Source: Paroedura picta
Lineage: Eukaryota; Chordata; Lepidosauria; Squamata; Gekkonidae
DNA length: 64,000 bases
Direction of reading: 5' to 3'
NCBI RefSeq assembly: GCF_049243985.1
Contig: NC_135371.1
Location: 1,265,501 to 1,329,500, forward strand
A program made the position numbers and the translations under genes. Below are positions 15,268 through 27,400 of this stretch, piece by piece (position 1 is the stretch's first letter; the number at the start of each line of letters is the position of its first letter). The notes beneath the pieces were generated by a model that had not been told where the DNA came from, made no database searches, and saw nothing but the letters and a program-made list of their open reading frames with translations.

Positions 15268-16178
15268 TCAGATGTCACCCTCCGATTTCATCATCAGATG
15301 CTCCCTGGTATTCAGTTCAGGCCTCACCACAATAATGTAGCATTTGAGGCTGAAGATGCAGCCCAGCAAGCCAGCGCTGGAGGCCAGGATGGAGAAGACC
15401 TGCACAGCTACCATGTACTTCCCCTTCGTGCTCAGGTAGGTGGGCACAAACGACACCCAAACAGCGCAAAAGACCAGCATGCTGAAGGTGATCAGCTTGG
15501 CCTCGTTGAAGGCCCCGGGCAGCTTCCTGGCCAGGAAAGCCACCACGAAGGAGATGGCAGCCAGGAGGCCCATGTAGCCCAGAGCACCATAGAACATGGC
15601 CAGAGAGCCTTCGTTGCATTGCAGGGTGATCTGACCAGGCTGGGAGTGCATGTCAGAGTCCGGGAAGGGGGGTGAGGTGCCCAGCCAGATGGCGCAGAGG
15701 CCAACTTGCACGAGGGAGCAAGAAAGGACGATGGAGTTGGCCAGACTCTTCCCCACCCATCTCCTCATCCTGCTTCCTGGTCTGGTGGCCATGAAGGCTA
15801 CCACCACGGTGATGGTCTTGGCCAGCACGGAAGAGACGGCCAGTGAGAAGATGATGCTGAAGGCGGTTTGTCGGAGAAGGCAGGTCACCTTCCTTGGCCG
15901 ACCAATGAAGAGGAGGGAGGACAGAAAGGACAGCAGGAGGGAGACGAGGAGCATGTAGGTGAGGTCTCGGTTGTTGGCTTTGACTATCGGAGTATCGAGA
16001 TGTTTGATGAAGACTCCCAACACAAAACTTGTAGTTACGGCCAGCAGCAGGGCGAAGAAAACGAGGCTGATCCCCAAAGGTTCTTCATAGGACAGGAAAG
16101 TTACAACCTTGGGAATACACTGAGTTTGGTCCTTGTTTGGATACTGATCATCTGGACACTTTTCACAGCGGTCTGCAT
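15268..16178 (-). CDS. V2R last exon: 7-transmembrane domain
   Basis: This is the terminal exon of a vomeronasal type-2 receptor, a class C GPCR of vomeronasal sensory neurons that binds peptide or protein pheromones. The acceptor on the minus strand is TGGCCTTTCCAG, ending at 16179. The exon begins with the last two bases of an Asp codon, then [16 protein letters not shown] (end of the cysteine-rich region), and seven hydrophobic segments including [68 protein letters not shown] and a short tail [14 protein letters not shown]. The V2R signature [14 protein letters not shown] is present. The frame is fully open over 911 nt, normal for the family. Confidence 0.95.
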
Positions 16179-19100
16179 CTGGAAAGGCCAAGGGAGAGTT
16201 CAGCATCGCTAGCAGCTGCCTTTCAGCCATCATCTCATAGACTCATAGGATCTCGAATACACTTTAAATATCCGCTCAGCTCATCCTATCTTGTGCACTC
16301 ACGCTCCTCAGACATTAAAGAGGCCATCTCTGCATGACAGGCTGGACCTTTCAAAACATTTGCATGAGCCTGGGTATTTAACAGCTGCAAAGGTACAGCA
16401 GCTGCCAGCTAAGTGCTGGGGAAATAATCATCCAGATCCATTCTGGAAGACACCAGATCCACAGCAAGCGTGATTTCAGTGCCATTCTGCATTTATTACA
16501 ATATTATTAATCATTAGTAGATTTATATCCCACCCCTCACCAGTGTCTCAAGGTGGCTAATGGCATAATTAAAATAAAATATAAATATCTTAATAAAATG
16601 CATCCAGATAAAAGACCGGAGAATCACATCTGACTCCTAACAGCCCTTTCATATAAGATGTATTCTGTAAGTAAGTCTATGACCTTGCAATTCCTGCTCG
16701 CTGACAGAGACCCAGAGGTAACCATTATAGTCGCCAGAGTCCTAATTAAGATACTTTTATAATATTCTGCCTATTTTGAATTCTATATTTTATAGCTCAT
16801 TTTATAGTTTAATATCTGTTTGGTTATGTAACCCCATGGCCTATTTTATTACCTCGTTGCATTTTTAAGTCCTATTTCTATATGTTTTACACTTGTTTTA
16901 TGCCAATAAAAGGTGACTGACTGACTATAAAATGTACAAGTTCTAATCCCCGAATGAGAGATTGAGGACCGTGAACGAGAGAGGCTAAACGGCCTGTGCC
17001 TGATTCAGTTATTTCTTTCAAGAAAACTTCAGTTTAAAACGGAGCAGAAATATTTGAAACAGATGGAATGGCCAGAATTTTTACTTTCCAAATAAGATTT
17101 ATCAGCCTCCCCTCCCTCATAGGGTGTCTGTTGTGGGGAGAGGAAAGGGAAGGGGACTGTAAGCCACTTTGAGCCTCCTTCGGGTAGGAAAAGCAGCATA
17201 TAAGAACCAACTCTGCTTCTTTATTTCAGAGCACTTATTTCTATCTTCTCTGTGGGTTATTTTCCCTGTGGAGTATGAGTGAACGACAGTTTTGCTTATT
17301 GGGAGGTGTTTTGTTTGACGGGTTTGAATTGGCTCTCATGTGACCCAGCAAGAAAAGAACAGACTGGTGGATTCAACAAACAGGTGGCCAATATTATGTA
17401 CCAGAACAAATCTAGAGTCCAGTGGCACCTTTAAGGTCAACAAAGTTTTATTCAAGGTGTATCTGAGAAAGTGTGTGTGCACATGGAAGTTCACCCCCTG
17501 ATTAAAATTTTGTTGGTCTTAAAGATGCCCCTGGACTCTAAATCTTTTCTGCTGCTTCAGACCAACACGGCTACTCATTTGAATCTGTTATGTACCAGAG
17601 TGTGACCATTTCCAGCACATAAAAATAAGACTCTGAACTTCAGACTGTTTTTTTCCTTCAGATGATGGGAACCAGTATAGAGGAATCAGTATACTGAAAA
17701 ATAAAAATGAACTTTCTTCTTTATGTGGGTTTGCTGAAGGCATAAATTATCTGCAATTTGCTTTGTAAGTTGGTTGCATTTTTTTGTATTTTTCATAGAA
17801 GAGTACTTCAGACTGTTTTTTTGACAGCTACTGTTTTTAATTTATCCATTTTGTCTCAGTGTTGATGTCACAGCCTTAGGTGAAATTTGCTTTGTGTTGC
17901 TTGAAGATTTCCCCTCATTTCCCACCATTTGCAATTCTTCAGTCAATAACTTGACTTGTTATTCTGTTTTAATTACTTTCTTTCCTTTTGGTAAATATAT
18001 CTCTATTATGATTACTATTTTCCAGTGGTGATTTATTTCCTTCTCTTGTAGACCCTGCCTCACAAGGTCAAAATCTTTTCTTTTCCTTGACACACTTGTT
18101 GGTATATCCTGAAAGACCTACACTTCTTTTTCTACTACTTTAAGTGGGGATTCACTTTGCCTCTTTAGTATTGCATCTCATGTTTTCTTATGAATTAAGC
18201 AAACCAGTATACCTTGAGATAGCTTATTCTTGGATAAAAGGTAAAGGTAAAGGTATCTCCTGTGCAAGCACAGAGTCATGTCTGACCCTTGGGGTGACGC
18301 CCTCTAGCGTTTTCATGGCAGACTCAATACGGGGTGGTTTGCCAGTGCCTTCCCCAGTCATTACCGTTTACCCCCCAGCAAGCAAGCTGGGTACTCATTT
18401 GACCGACCTCGGAAGGATGGAAGGCTGAGTCAACCTTGAGCGGGCTGCTGGGATCGAACTCCCAGCCTCATGGGCAGAGCTTTTAGACTGCATGTCTGCT
18501 GCCTTATCACTCTGTGCCACAAGAGGCTCTTATTCTTGGATACAAATATTGAATTCACTCTAAATATCTGCTAAATATCGAGAAAATCTCCTTGCATCTT
18601 CAAATAATCTTGGAGCAATTCTTGAAATCCTCCAAGTTTAGCCTCCCAAGTCTTCTGGTATGCATCTAGAATGCAGATTATTAGATCTGCTTTGGTTTTC
18701 CCAATATTTCAATTTCTTGTTCTGTTTTGTCACCCTGGGAATCTTGTCCTTCTAGATAATTTGTGCGTGTGTGTGCTTCTTTCTAATGCTTACGATTTCT
18801 TTGTTTGGTCTTGTAGTTTTGCATTACTCTGACAGTCCAGCCAAAAATTCTTGACTTGCTTTGTGAATGTATGTATGTATGTATGTATTTATTATTTAAT
18901 TTGTATCCCATCTTCCTCCTTGGACTCGATATTCTATTAGATTCTTGAATATTCCACTTGATACTCTGAATTTTCTTCGGGAAGGGCAGTATAAAAATTC
19001 AATAAATAAAAAAAGAGTTCTTTCTTCATCTTCTTGGATATTTTTCTGAATACCCTGAATGCTCTTCTGAGTTCTTTCCTCAGTTTTTGCATTTGATTCA

Positions 19101-22100
19101 CTAATATTCATGATAGTTTTTCCAACTTTTTTGGGGTTTTGGTCATCAGCAGATTCTTCTACTTCCCTTTAACCGTTTTGACGTAGCCCAGTTGTCATTA
19201 TTCTTTTGCTCTTCTGTTTCAAGAGACAGCCAAGAAATAAAAAAGTGAAAGTGGGTGTGGCTTGTCCAGCAACCATATTTCCACTCTCCAATATTTTGAT
19301 TTCTCTGTGGTGCCTGTCAACTGAAGGAAATAAAGTCCAAGCTACAGAGTCTTCTTGTTATTTGTATATGCTGGAAATTATCAGAGTTGGTCTTCTGGTA
19401 GACAAATAAACACCCTGGTGTCAGATGCAGCTGGGACTCTGCCAGCCTTCCAAGAGCAATTCTAATTCCAAGGTGGATCTTTAAAAATGAATGAAAAGAT
19501 TCCAGATTTATGGTGAGGAGATTTTAAAAAAAGAAAAGAAAAAAGAGGTAGAAATGCTAACTGCTTTGGCTTCCTGTTATTCACCCCCTGAGGTTATACC
19601 TTTCAGCTCACTTTGTTAAAGGTTGTCATGGAGATTTATTTATACAAATCAAGAACATTCCAAAGAAGGGTAAACCAATCACAGCGCCTTAATTAAATCC
19701 GTAATGACTCCTTCCCCAGGCCTGTCCTCTCCCTGTGGATTGTCCTACCTTCCCGAAAGGAGATGGTTCCTTCTTTACAGGGAGCACACGCGTAGCAGCA
19801 AACTGGCTTTTCTTTCAGAATCAACTTCATGAAGCCTGGCTGACAGCCTTCGTTACACCTGGATTGGGGCAGGGTCTACTCACAAGGTCAAGGAGTAGTC
19901 AAGCAGGGGAGGGGGAAAGAGGTCAGTAGTATGGCCATATACTTGAGTCTTGTAATGAATCCTAGAGGGGGAAGGGGCCATCCAGGCCATCTAGTCCAAT
20001 GGCTGCTCAATACATGATCAGCCTCAAGCATCCAGGATGAGTATCATGCCACCATGACCTCTAGTCCTCCCCAGTCCTTTCTCTGGTGGGAAGGCTTTTG
20101 GATCCTCACCAGGAGGCAAGGAACACAACCCACCCACCCACCCCTGCTAACACCAGGCTTCTCCGACTGCCATTGCAGTCCAGACTTTGAAACGAACCCC
20201 CCTAGTCCCCCTTCTCTGAACACCTCCCAGCTTGTCAATATCCTCCTGGATCTGCGGCACCCAGAACTGGACACGACATCCCAAACGAAGTCTAGCCAAC
20301 GCGGACCACAGCGGCACTGCGGCTTCCCTTCCTCTGGGTTCCATAGTCCGAGCAATGCAGCCTAAGATCTCAAGATGAAAGCTAAAGCCAGTAGAGTTGG
20401 GCATTTAAGAGCGGCTGGAAGGGCAAGCTAGTGTGGAGGCAGCTGTGCCCACGGCCATGATGCTGACACTCCTCTTGCCTGCTTCCTGGAAGCCTTGACC
20501 TCGGACTACGACTCTTTGCCTGATTCTTGGGACTCCTGCCTTGACTCAGCCATCCCCGAGATGATGCTCTCTCCATCTCTCCACTCAGCCCAGCTCTGAG
20601 GCAGCCAAACTGCTTCAGCTCTCAGCCAGAAGGCAGGAGCCAGCTCAACAGGCGGAGAAAGTCTACCCGCCCCTCTGTGGTCCAGGAGCTGTCCAGGAAC
20701 TGAGTCCTGTTAGGAGTCAAAGTGCTTATCTGACAGGAAAGGTTTGATGATCTGGAAAGCCTCCTATGAGATGGACAGCTGTGGCTCACTGGCAGAGCGT
20801 CTGTTTAGCATGCAGGAGGCCTCAGGTTCAGCCCTGGGCATCTCCTGTTAGAAGGATCAGATAGTTGGTGATATTTAAGACCTCTGCCTGAAACCCCGGA
20901 GAACCACGGGCAGTCTGAGCCGACAAAAGGGACTCCAGATGGACGAGTGGCCTGATTCAGTAGAAGGCAGCTCCAGGGATTCAGGTGGTCTTCAGTCCTG
21001 AGAAGAACATGAGGGTGAAGTACCCTTAGGAGAGAGGCAAGCCTCTTGGGGCATGAGGCCTTTTGAGATTGGATTGGAAAAGAAAGACCTGCCCGTCTGG
21101 AGAGGCAAGTGGTTCCCGTGCAGCTTCAGAGGAAGTGGAGAGGTTTAGCCGGGACGGGTATCTGAGGAGTGTCCAATGCTTGGTCCTTGCAGGGCTCCAA
21201 GGCCATGATGGCTTCAAGGACCATCAGATCTAAGAGGTGCAGCTGCAGTTGGGTCTCACAACTTGTCCCTGGCTGATAGGGGAAGCCTTCTCCTTCTTTG
21301 GGGGCTCTGGCTCCATCAAGCAGGGCTGATGTAGAGAATGTAGGTCCTTTGTGCTCATGTGCGGGGCGATGTTTGGTGACTCAGATATGAGAGGCAATAC
21401 TGCCAAGGACTCCTTTATCAATTGACTGGCTAAAACCCAGGGGGGGTTCCCAAACCTTACAGCTCTCTCTTGATTTCGGGACACTTAAATTCAACTCAAG
21501 ACATCAACAAGATTTGGGGAAAATATGAGTTTTCCATAGTCAAGCTCCCTTTGTCACATAGGCACTCATACATCCCAAAATCTTCTGGTCACTCCAAACA
21601 CTACTAGAATCTAATCTAGCTGTTCTACTGAATGCCAACATGGTGGTTACAAGTGGTCTACCAGGAACTACAATCATATATTTTCTGATTTATAAATCTT
21701 CAAATGAATTAGAGCTAAATACATTTTGATGGGAACAGGAAGTTATCTGTAGCCCTAATAATACTTTGTGTGCAGATGACACACTGGGAAAAACCCACCC
21801 AATTGGCCCTCGCAGTGGGACATGCACCCAATAAGGAAAGGGCACTCTTCCACTGAGGGCCAATCATGGGTCTTCCCCACCCCATCCTCCTCTGCCTTCA
21901 TGCCACTTCCAGGCACTTGGGAGGAGGAACGGCCAGCAAAAGGTAGGCGGTAGACAGGGGGAGCAGGCTGGCTGGCTATGCTCTGCCACACTTCTGTGGC
22001 TGGGCTGCCATTCTCCAAGGCCTCTTGCCTGCCAGGGAGCAGGAGGAGGCCAGCCAGCTGTGCTCCGGGCACCCAGGCCCCCCTGCACTCCCACACCTCC

Positions 22101-24350
22101 TGCCCACTGGGGAGAGGACGGCCAGCCAGCTGCACTCCACAGTCCCAGGCTGTCCCAGGCAGCCCTGGTCCCGTAGCTGGCTGCTGTACTCCCAGGTCTC
22201 CTTTCCCCCAGGGGAGTGGGAAGAGGCTGGCCCCCTGTGCTCCACTGAGCCATGCTGGCCTGGCTGCACTCCCCCAGCCCCCGGCCCCTCCTAGAGCCTG
22301 TTTTTAAAATTGGCTTTGATACTAGTGTATTTAGAGAATTCAGTGACATAAAATGAAGCCAGGTCACCTGACACCCACCCCCACAAAGGTCCAGTCCAGG
22401 TCCGTCGCATGAGTAGGCTGTCCGGATGGTTTGCTCACCTGATTGTATCCCCGGGGCCACACGATGTCATGCTGATTGAGGGAGAGCGTCATGGCTGGGC
22501 CTGCTTTTCTCTCTATGCTGCCAACTTTCTTCCCACCAGAGGAGTGGTTGGGAAACAACAGCCAGTTTACAACATCGAATTCTGCTTCCAGGTCCTCCTT
22601 CCCCTTCGCAGAAGAGTTGTAGAACTGGAGGCTCCTCAGGAAAGGATAGAACTGGAACGGCAAAGGAAGCACCAACATTTAGGGAACTGAAGCCACCCTC
22701 TTTCCGGGAGTGGAGCACTGTGGACAGAATGGGAGACTCGAAGCCGGGTTCAAGCCCTTCTGGCACAGAAGGTCACTAAATGACCTTGAGCCCAACACAA
22801 ACAGTGCAGGAGCAAGCCCTGCCGCCTCATGCGTGAACGTGGTCTGACACCACTAAGATTCGGCGTTTCAAGGGCAGGCTGCATCCTGTGTTGTTGGAGT
22901 GAGTGGGGGGGGGGCATTTGGTGGAATCGATGCTGAAACTCACTAAGCGTGAGTTGGGGGGGGGGCTGCCAAGCTAAATAGAGCAACCAAGGGAGGGAGC
23001 TGAGCACCGGGACCTTCCAAGGAAAAGGAGCAGAAATGCAGTCAGGGACTTTGCCTAGGCTGTGGGTCGGAAGGCCCTTTTTGGGTGGAGTGCCCCCAAC
23101 ACAAGGCCCCAAGGGTGTCTGTTGTGGGGAGAGGAAGGGAAGACAACTGCAAGTGGGGTATGAAAACCAACTCTTTTCCTTCCCATCCAAGGACTAACCA
23201 GACGGGCCATCCCTACTTAACTTCCAAGATGTGACAAGGTCAGGCTAATCCGAGCCATCCAGCTCAAGACCATATAGAAATGCCTTCCTTAAATGAAGGA
23301 TAGATTCAAGTGGGTTACCTGTGTGGGTCTGAAGGAGCACAATAAAATCAGAGTCCAGCAGCACCTTTAAGACCCACAAAGATTTAATCAAGGCGTGAGC
23401 TTTCGAGTGCAAGCACCCTTCCTCAGACTATGATCTTCTTACATGACCAGCAATTAAATGAAATAAAGTATGGAGGAAAAACGACAGCAGGCTGCGATTA
23501 TTGATGGCGCTCCGTACGGTACCTGCCAGGCCTGCATCCTGTGACGCCCCAGCCTGACTCCGCCTCCCTCCGCCAGCCGACTGTTTCTCGACGTGTAGGC
23601 AGAATGCAAGGCGCCAGCCACCGCCTGGAAAGCAACGTAAATGTTGTGGCCTTCATAATTGAGGACCGTTTCCAGCACGTCCTGCGGGGGAGTCTCCGTT
23701 TTATCCTTCTCGGCACATCTCTGCCGGCCTTTTGCCGACCGCACATATTTGGAATACGAACAGTCATAGGCTTCCTCCCCGAACTGCTGCATGCGACCGA
23801 AAAGTGTGTCATCTTTTCGCCATTTTCCCGCCTCGATGACGGACAAAGATCTATGCATGTCTGGATGCGCGCTGATGATCTGCAAAGACATTGTGATCCA
23901 AACTATTCCCGGAATGGAATTCAAGGTGCTGTCGATGTTTCTCTTAAAGTAGGTGCAAAAAAGCAGGAAGTTAAAGTCTCCGTATAAAACCAAGACGTTC
24001 ACTGCCGTCCGCCTCAGAGAGGAGACGATACTGTCGGCTGCTAGGATCATGTCTATAAAAAAGATTGTGTCCCCTTTGACGTTGCGCGTGAAGACGACAC
24101 AGATGCCGCTGCTGGTCATCAAGTGCTCCATACTCCTCGTGAACTTCACTCCGTCGTAGGTCTCTGGAGCAATCAGGCCGATCCACGTCCATTTAAAATG
24201 CAGGAGCAGCCTGACGACCCCCAGGAAATAAGCCTCCTTTTGGGTTTTTTTCAGGTAGAAAATGGGTAACTGAGCGTCCTCTTCAGTGATCTGCTCATCA
24301 GATTCATAACTGACCTGTTAAGAGAAAGGAAACACCGGTGGATGCTTCGT

Positions 24351-24439
<89 letters not shown>

Positions 24440-27400
24440 CTCGCTCACTTTGTATCCTGCCACTCACAGACTAGCTGGCTCATGGCTTCAATAAGGGTGG
24501 CACTTTGAAGAATAAATATTTTAATTGGGGGGCTCCAAGAGATATATTTGGATACATTTTATAAGCATGGGAGTCTCTTCATTCATATGGTTTACCACCT
24601 TAGAGTCCCCATGATTACATCACATGAGTGTAGAAGAAGAAAATAGTTGGTTCTTATAGGCCGCTTTTCTCTTCCCAAAGGAGGCTCAAAGCGGCTTACA
24701 ATCACCTTCCCTTTCCTCTCCCCTGTGGGGTGGGTGAGGCTGAGAGAGCCCTGATATCACTGCCCGGTCAGAACAGTTTTATCAGTGCCGTGGAGAGCCC
24801 AAGGTCATCCAGCTGGCTGCATGTGGGGGAGCGCAGAATCGAACCTGGCATGCCAGATTAGAAGTCCGCACTCCTAACCACTACGCCAAACGGGCTCTAA
24901 AAGTGGTCTAATATTTAAATATTAGAGCACTGAAGAAGACCCCAAGAGGGGCTGAATCGTGTTTGGTTTTCTGGGTTTCTGTCATTTATCCCTGTGTCAA
25001 AATGCTTTGGGGCTGTGCAATAGTGTGTGATATATGCTGATGTTTCAGTATAGAAATCAAACAGATTCCATAACCAGAGGAAGAAGATAAGAAAACACTA
25101 TTTTTTCCTAATAAAAGAAGACAAAGAGCTGATTGCAAAAGATAATGAATGATTAATATCAGAAATTCGAATGACGCTGAAGAAAAACACCAAAACATTC
25201 ATCGTTCCACATTACACACTAAAACAACCTACTCAAACTCAGCTTTAGCGGAAATGGCAATCTGCAAAACACGTGTCCATCAGAGGGACAGAAACGTCTC
25301 TCAAACCAACCTTTAGTTAAAGGACAGTCTCCCTGCGGTCTCTGTTTCCTAATGTCCCTTGTTCCTTTCTTGATTTTTTGAGAGACAGCAGCGAAAACAA
25401 TTGGTTTCAGTTTTCTCTCTCGTTTATACCTGTGGGATTTTGTAGATGCTCAGTATGTTGGAAATGTAGCTAGAGATGTCAGAGGTTGCTCCTTCAAGAA
25501 CAGCCAGTGGGTCACTCTGACCTCCGCAGTGGTAGTTGGGAATGTTCTTCCATTCTGTAGATATCAGATCAATCATGGCGTCATAAGTCATTCTTTCGTT
25601 GGACAAGGTCTCATAGATGTTGTAGCCAAGAGTGACGTTCGGCAACAGCTGAGGATTCCGATTGATCTCATGAACGCTGAACATGACGGACAGAATGTGC
25701 CAGAACTTGGTCATTCTAAGCCTGCAACAAAACAGAAGTTGTCTGTGATCCTACCCCCTGGCGTGAAAACAGCTTCAGGGATTAATTCTAGGGCGTCTTT
25801 CCAGACCCGGAATTTATTCTTAAAATTATGCTCCCAAGGGGATGCTTGAAGGCACGTGATGCCCCCACCTGGACACAAGATCCCAGTGGGCTCTTAACCA
25901 CTCTGCCAAGCTGGCTCTCAGTTTTAATCAGCAATACCTGAAACGTTTCCCAGGAATGGGCTTGTACTGTGAGCAGACCCACTCAGTGCTTCCCCCTCTG
26001 GCCACAACTAGGACCCCTGGTCATGCTTTCCGTGCAGCCCTGCCACATCAATGAAATAAGCGGAAAACTGACTTAAAAGCACTCTCAGGAAACACAGGGC
26101 AACCGAGCGTGAACAGAGGGCTGAAGGGAGGAAAATCAACGCAGAACAACAAAGAAGACCCAACAGACATGGTGAAAGTGCGGGGAAATAACTGCAGAAC
26201 AGGCCTAAGGGGGGGGGGGGGAAGTAAATAAAAAAAATAGGTTTCTATTATTTTAAGAACAAGAAGATAGACTTCAAGCAGCAGCTAGACAGATACTTCT
26301 CCTGGATGCTTCAGGCTGATCCTGCATTGAGCAGGGACTAGATGTCCTGCATGGCCCCTTCCAACTCTCTGATTCTAAGAAAAGTTGGTTTTTATACCCT
26401 GCATTTCACTACCCAAAGGAGTTACAAAGTGGCTTACAATCCTCTCCTCTTCCCACAACAGACACCCTGTGAGGTAGGTGAAGCTGAGCGAGCTCTGAGA
26501 GAACAGCACTAACAGGACTGTGAGTAGCCTAAGGTCACCAAGCTGACTGCATGTGGAGGAGGCTTACCAGTTTAGAAGTCATCATCCTTAACTGATACAC
26601 ACAGCTGGCTTTCAGTTTTAATCAGTGATACCTGATAAAATTGCCAGTAATGGGCTTGTACTGTGAACTTTCACAGCTTTTAGGCCTGATTTTTATTTTG
26701 GACACCCGTAAAATCTGCCTGGATGAGATTAATCAGTCCACAGACCTGTGGCCCTAACTCGCTATAAGTGTGAGCTCGAAACCTCCTTAGGTACTTTACC
26801 CTTTCCCTGGGTCTTAGACCCTTGAGGGGGGGAAACCATATTTGCTTCTTGATTGCTGAACGTGACCTGAGGCTCTTATGGCTTGGCTCGGGCTGAAGTT
26901 CAGCAAAACGGTCATTAGGAACCATTCATAGGGAGTTGTGATGCTCAAAGTACACAGAAGGAAAAGTGCACGCAGCATAAATGCACATCCTCTCCCCATT
27001 TTCCATCTTTCTTTTACGAAAAAACCCGTTCTGTTTACTCGTGGCAATAGCTGAGTCCACAGTACTGAAACGTCTCCTCCCCTTATTCTTTTCTTCTGCA
27101 ATAATATGTTCTAGAATCTAAGGTACCTTCCAAAGCAGGTACGTGAGTGCGTGGAAGAACACAGCAGGTTTCCTTCCAGAAATAAAATTGAAATTGAGAC
27201 CTCAGTCTTGGTGACAGAATTACTTGCGCTTACTGCAGGACAGCTGCAGCTCAGACAGATTTGGCTATCTCAGTAAGTGGTGCTGCAGGGGGCAGAGAGG
27301 GGCGGGGGCAGACCCCCCCCCCGGCATTCTAGGCCAAGAAGGAATTGCAGCAGTCCTGGCTGCAGCTGGTCGCTGAGCCAAGAGTCTGTCCCCTGCTTTA

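Noticed and set aside
15142-16212. Plus-strand ORFs opposite the V2R 7TM exon
   Set aside because: Antisense shadows of a strongly supported receptor exon.
14535-16644. Terminal repeats of an LTR element around 14899-16302
   Set aside because: The interior is a V2R exon, and no typical LTR ends, primer-binding site or retroelement genes were seen.
20380-20720. LTR-like GC-rich sequence
   Set aside because: Wording vaguely like retroelement ends, but no repeat partner or coding part nearby; not supported.
24351-24439. Interstitial telomere array
   Set aside because: The unit is GTTA (TTAG), not the vertebrate TTAGGG.
26680-27101. Minus-strand ORFs with a hydrophobic start in V2R intron 1
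   Set aside because: A signal-peptide-like [15 protein letters not shown] is seen, but there is no splice phase fit and no V2R wording; exon 1 at 27619-27842 fits better.
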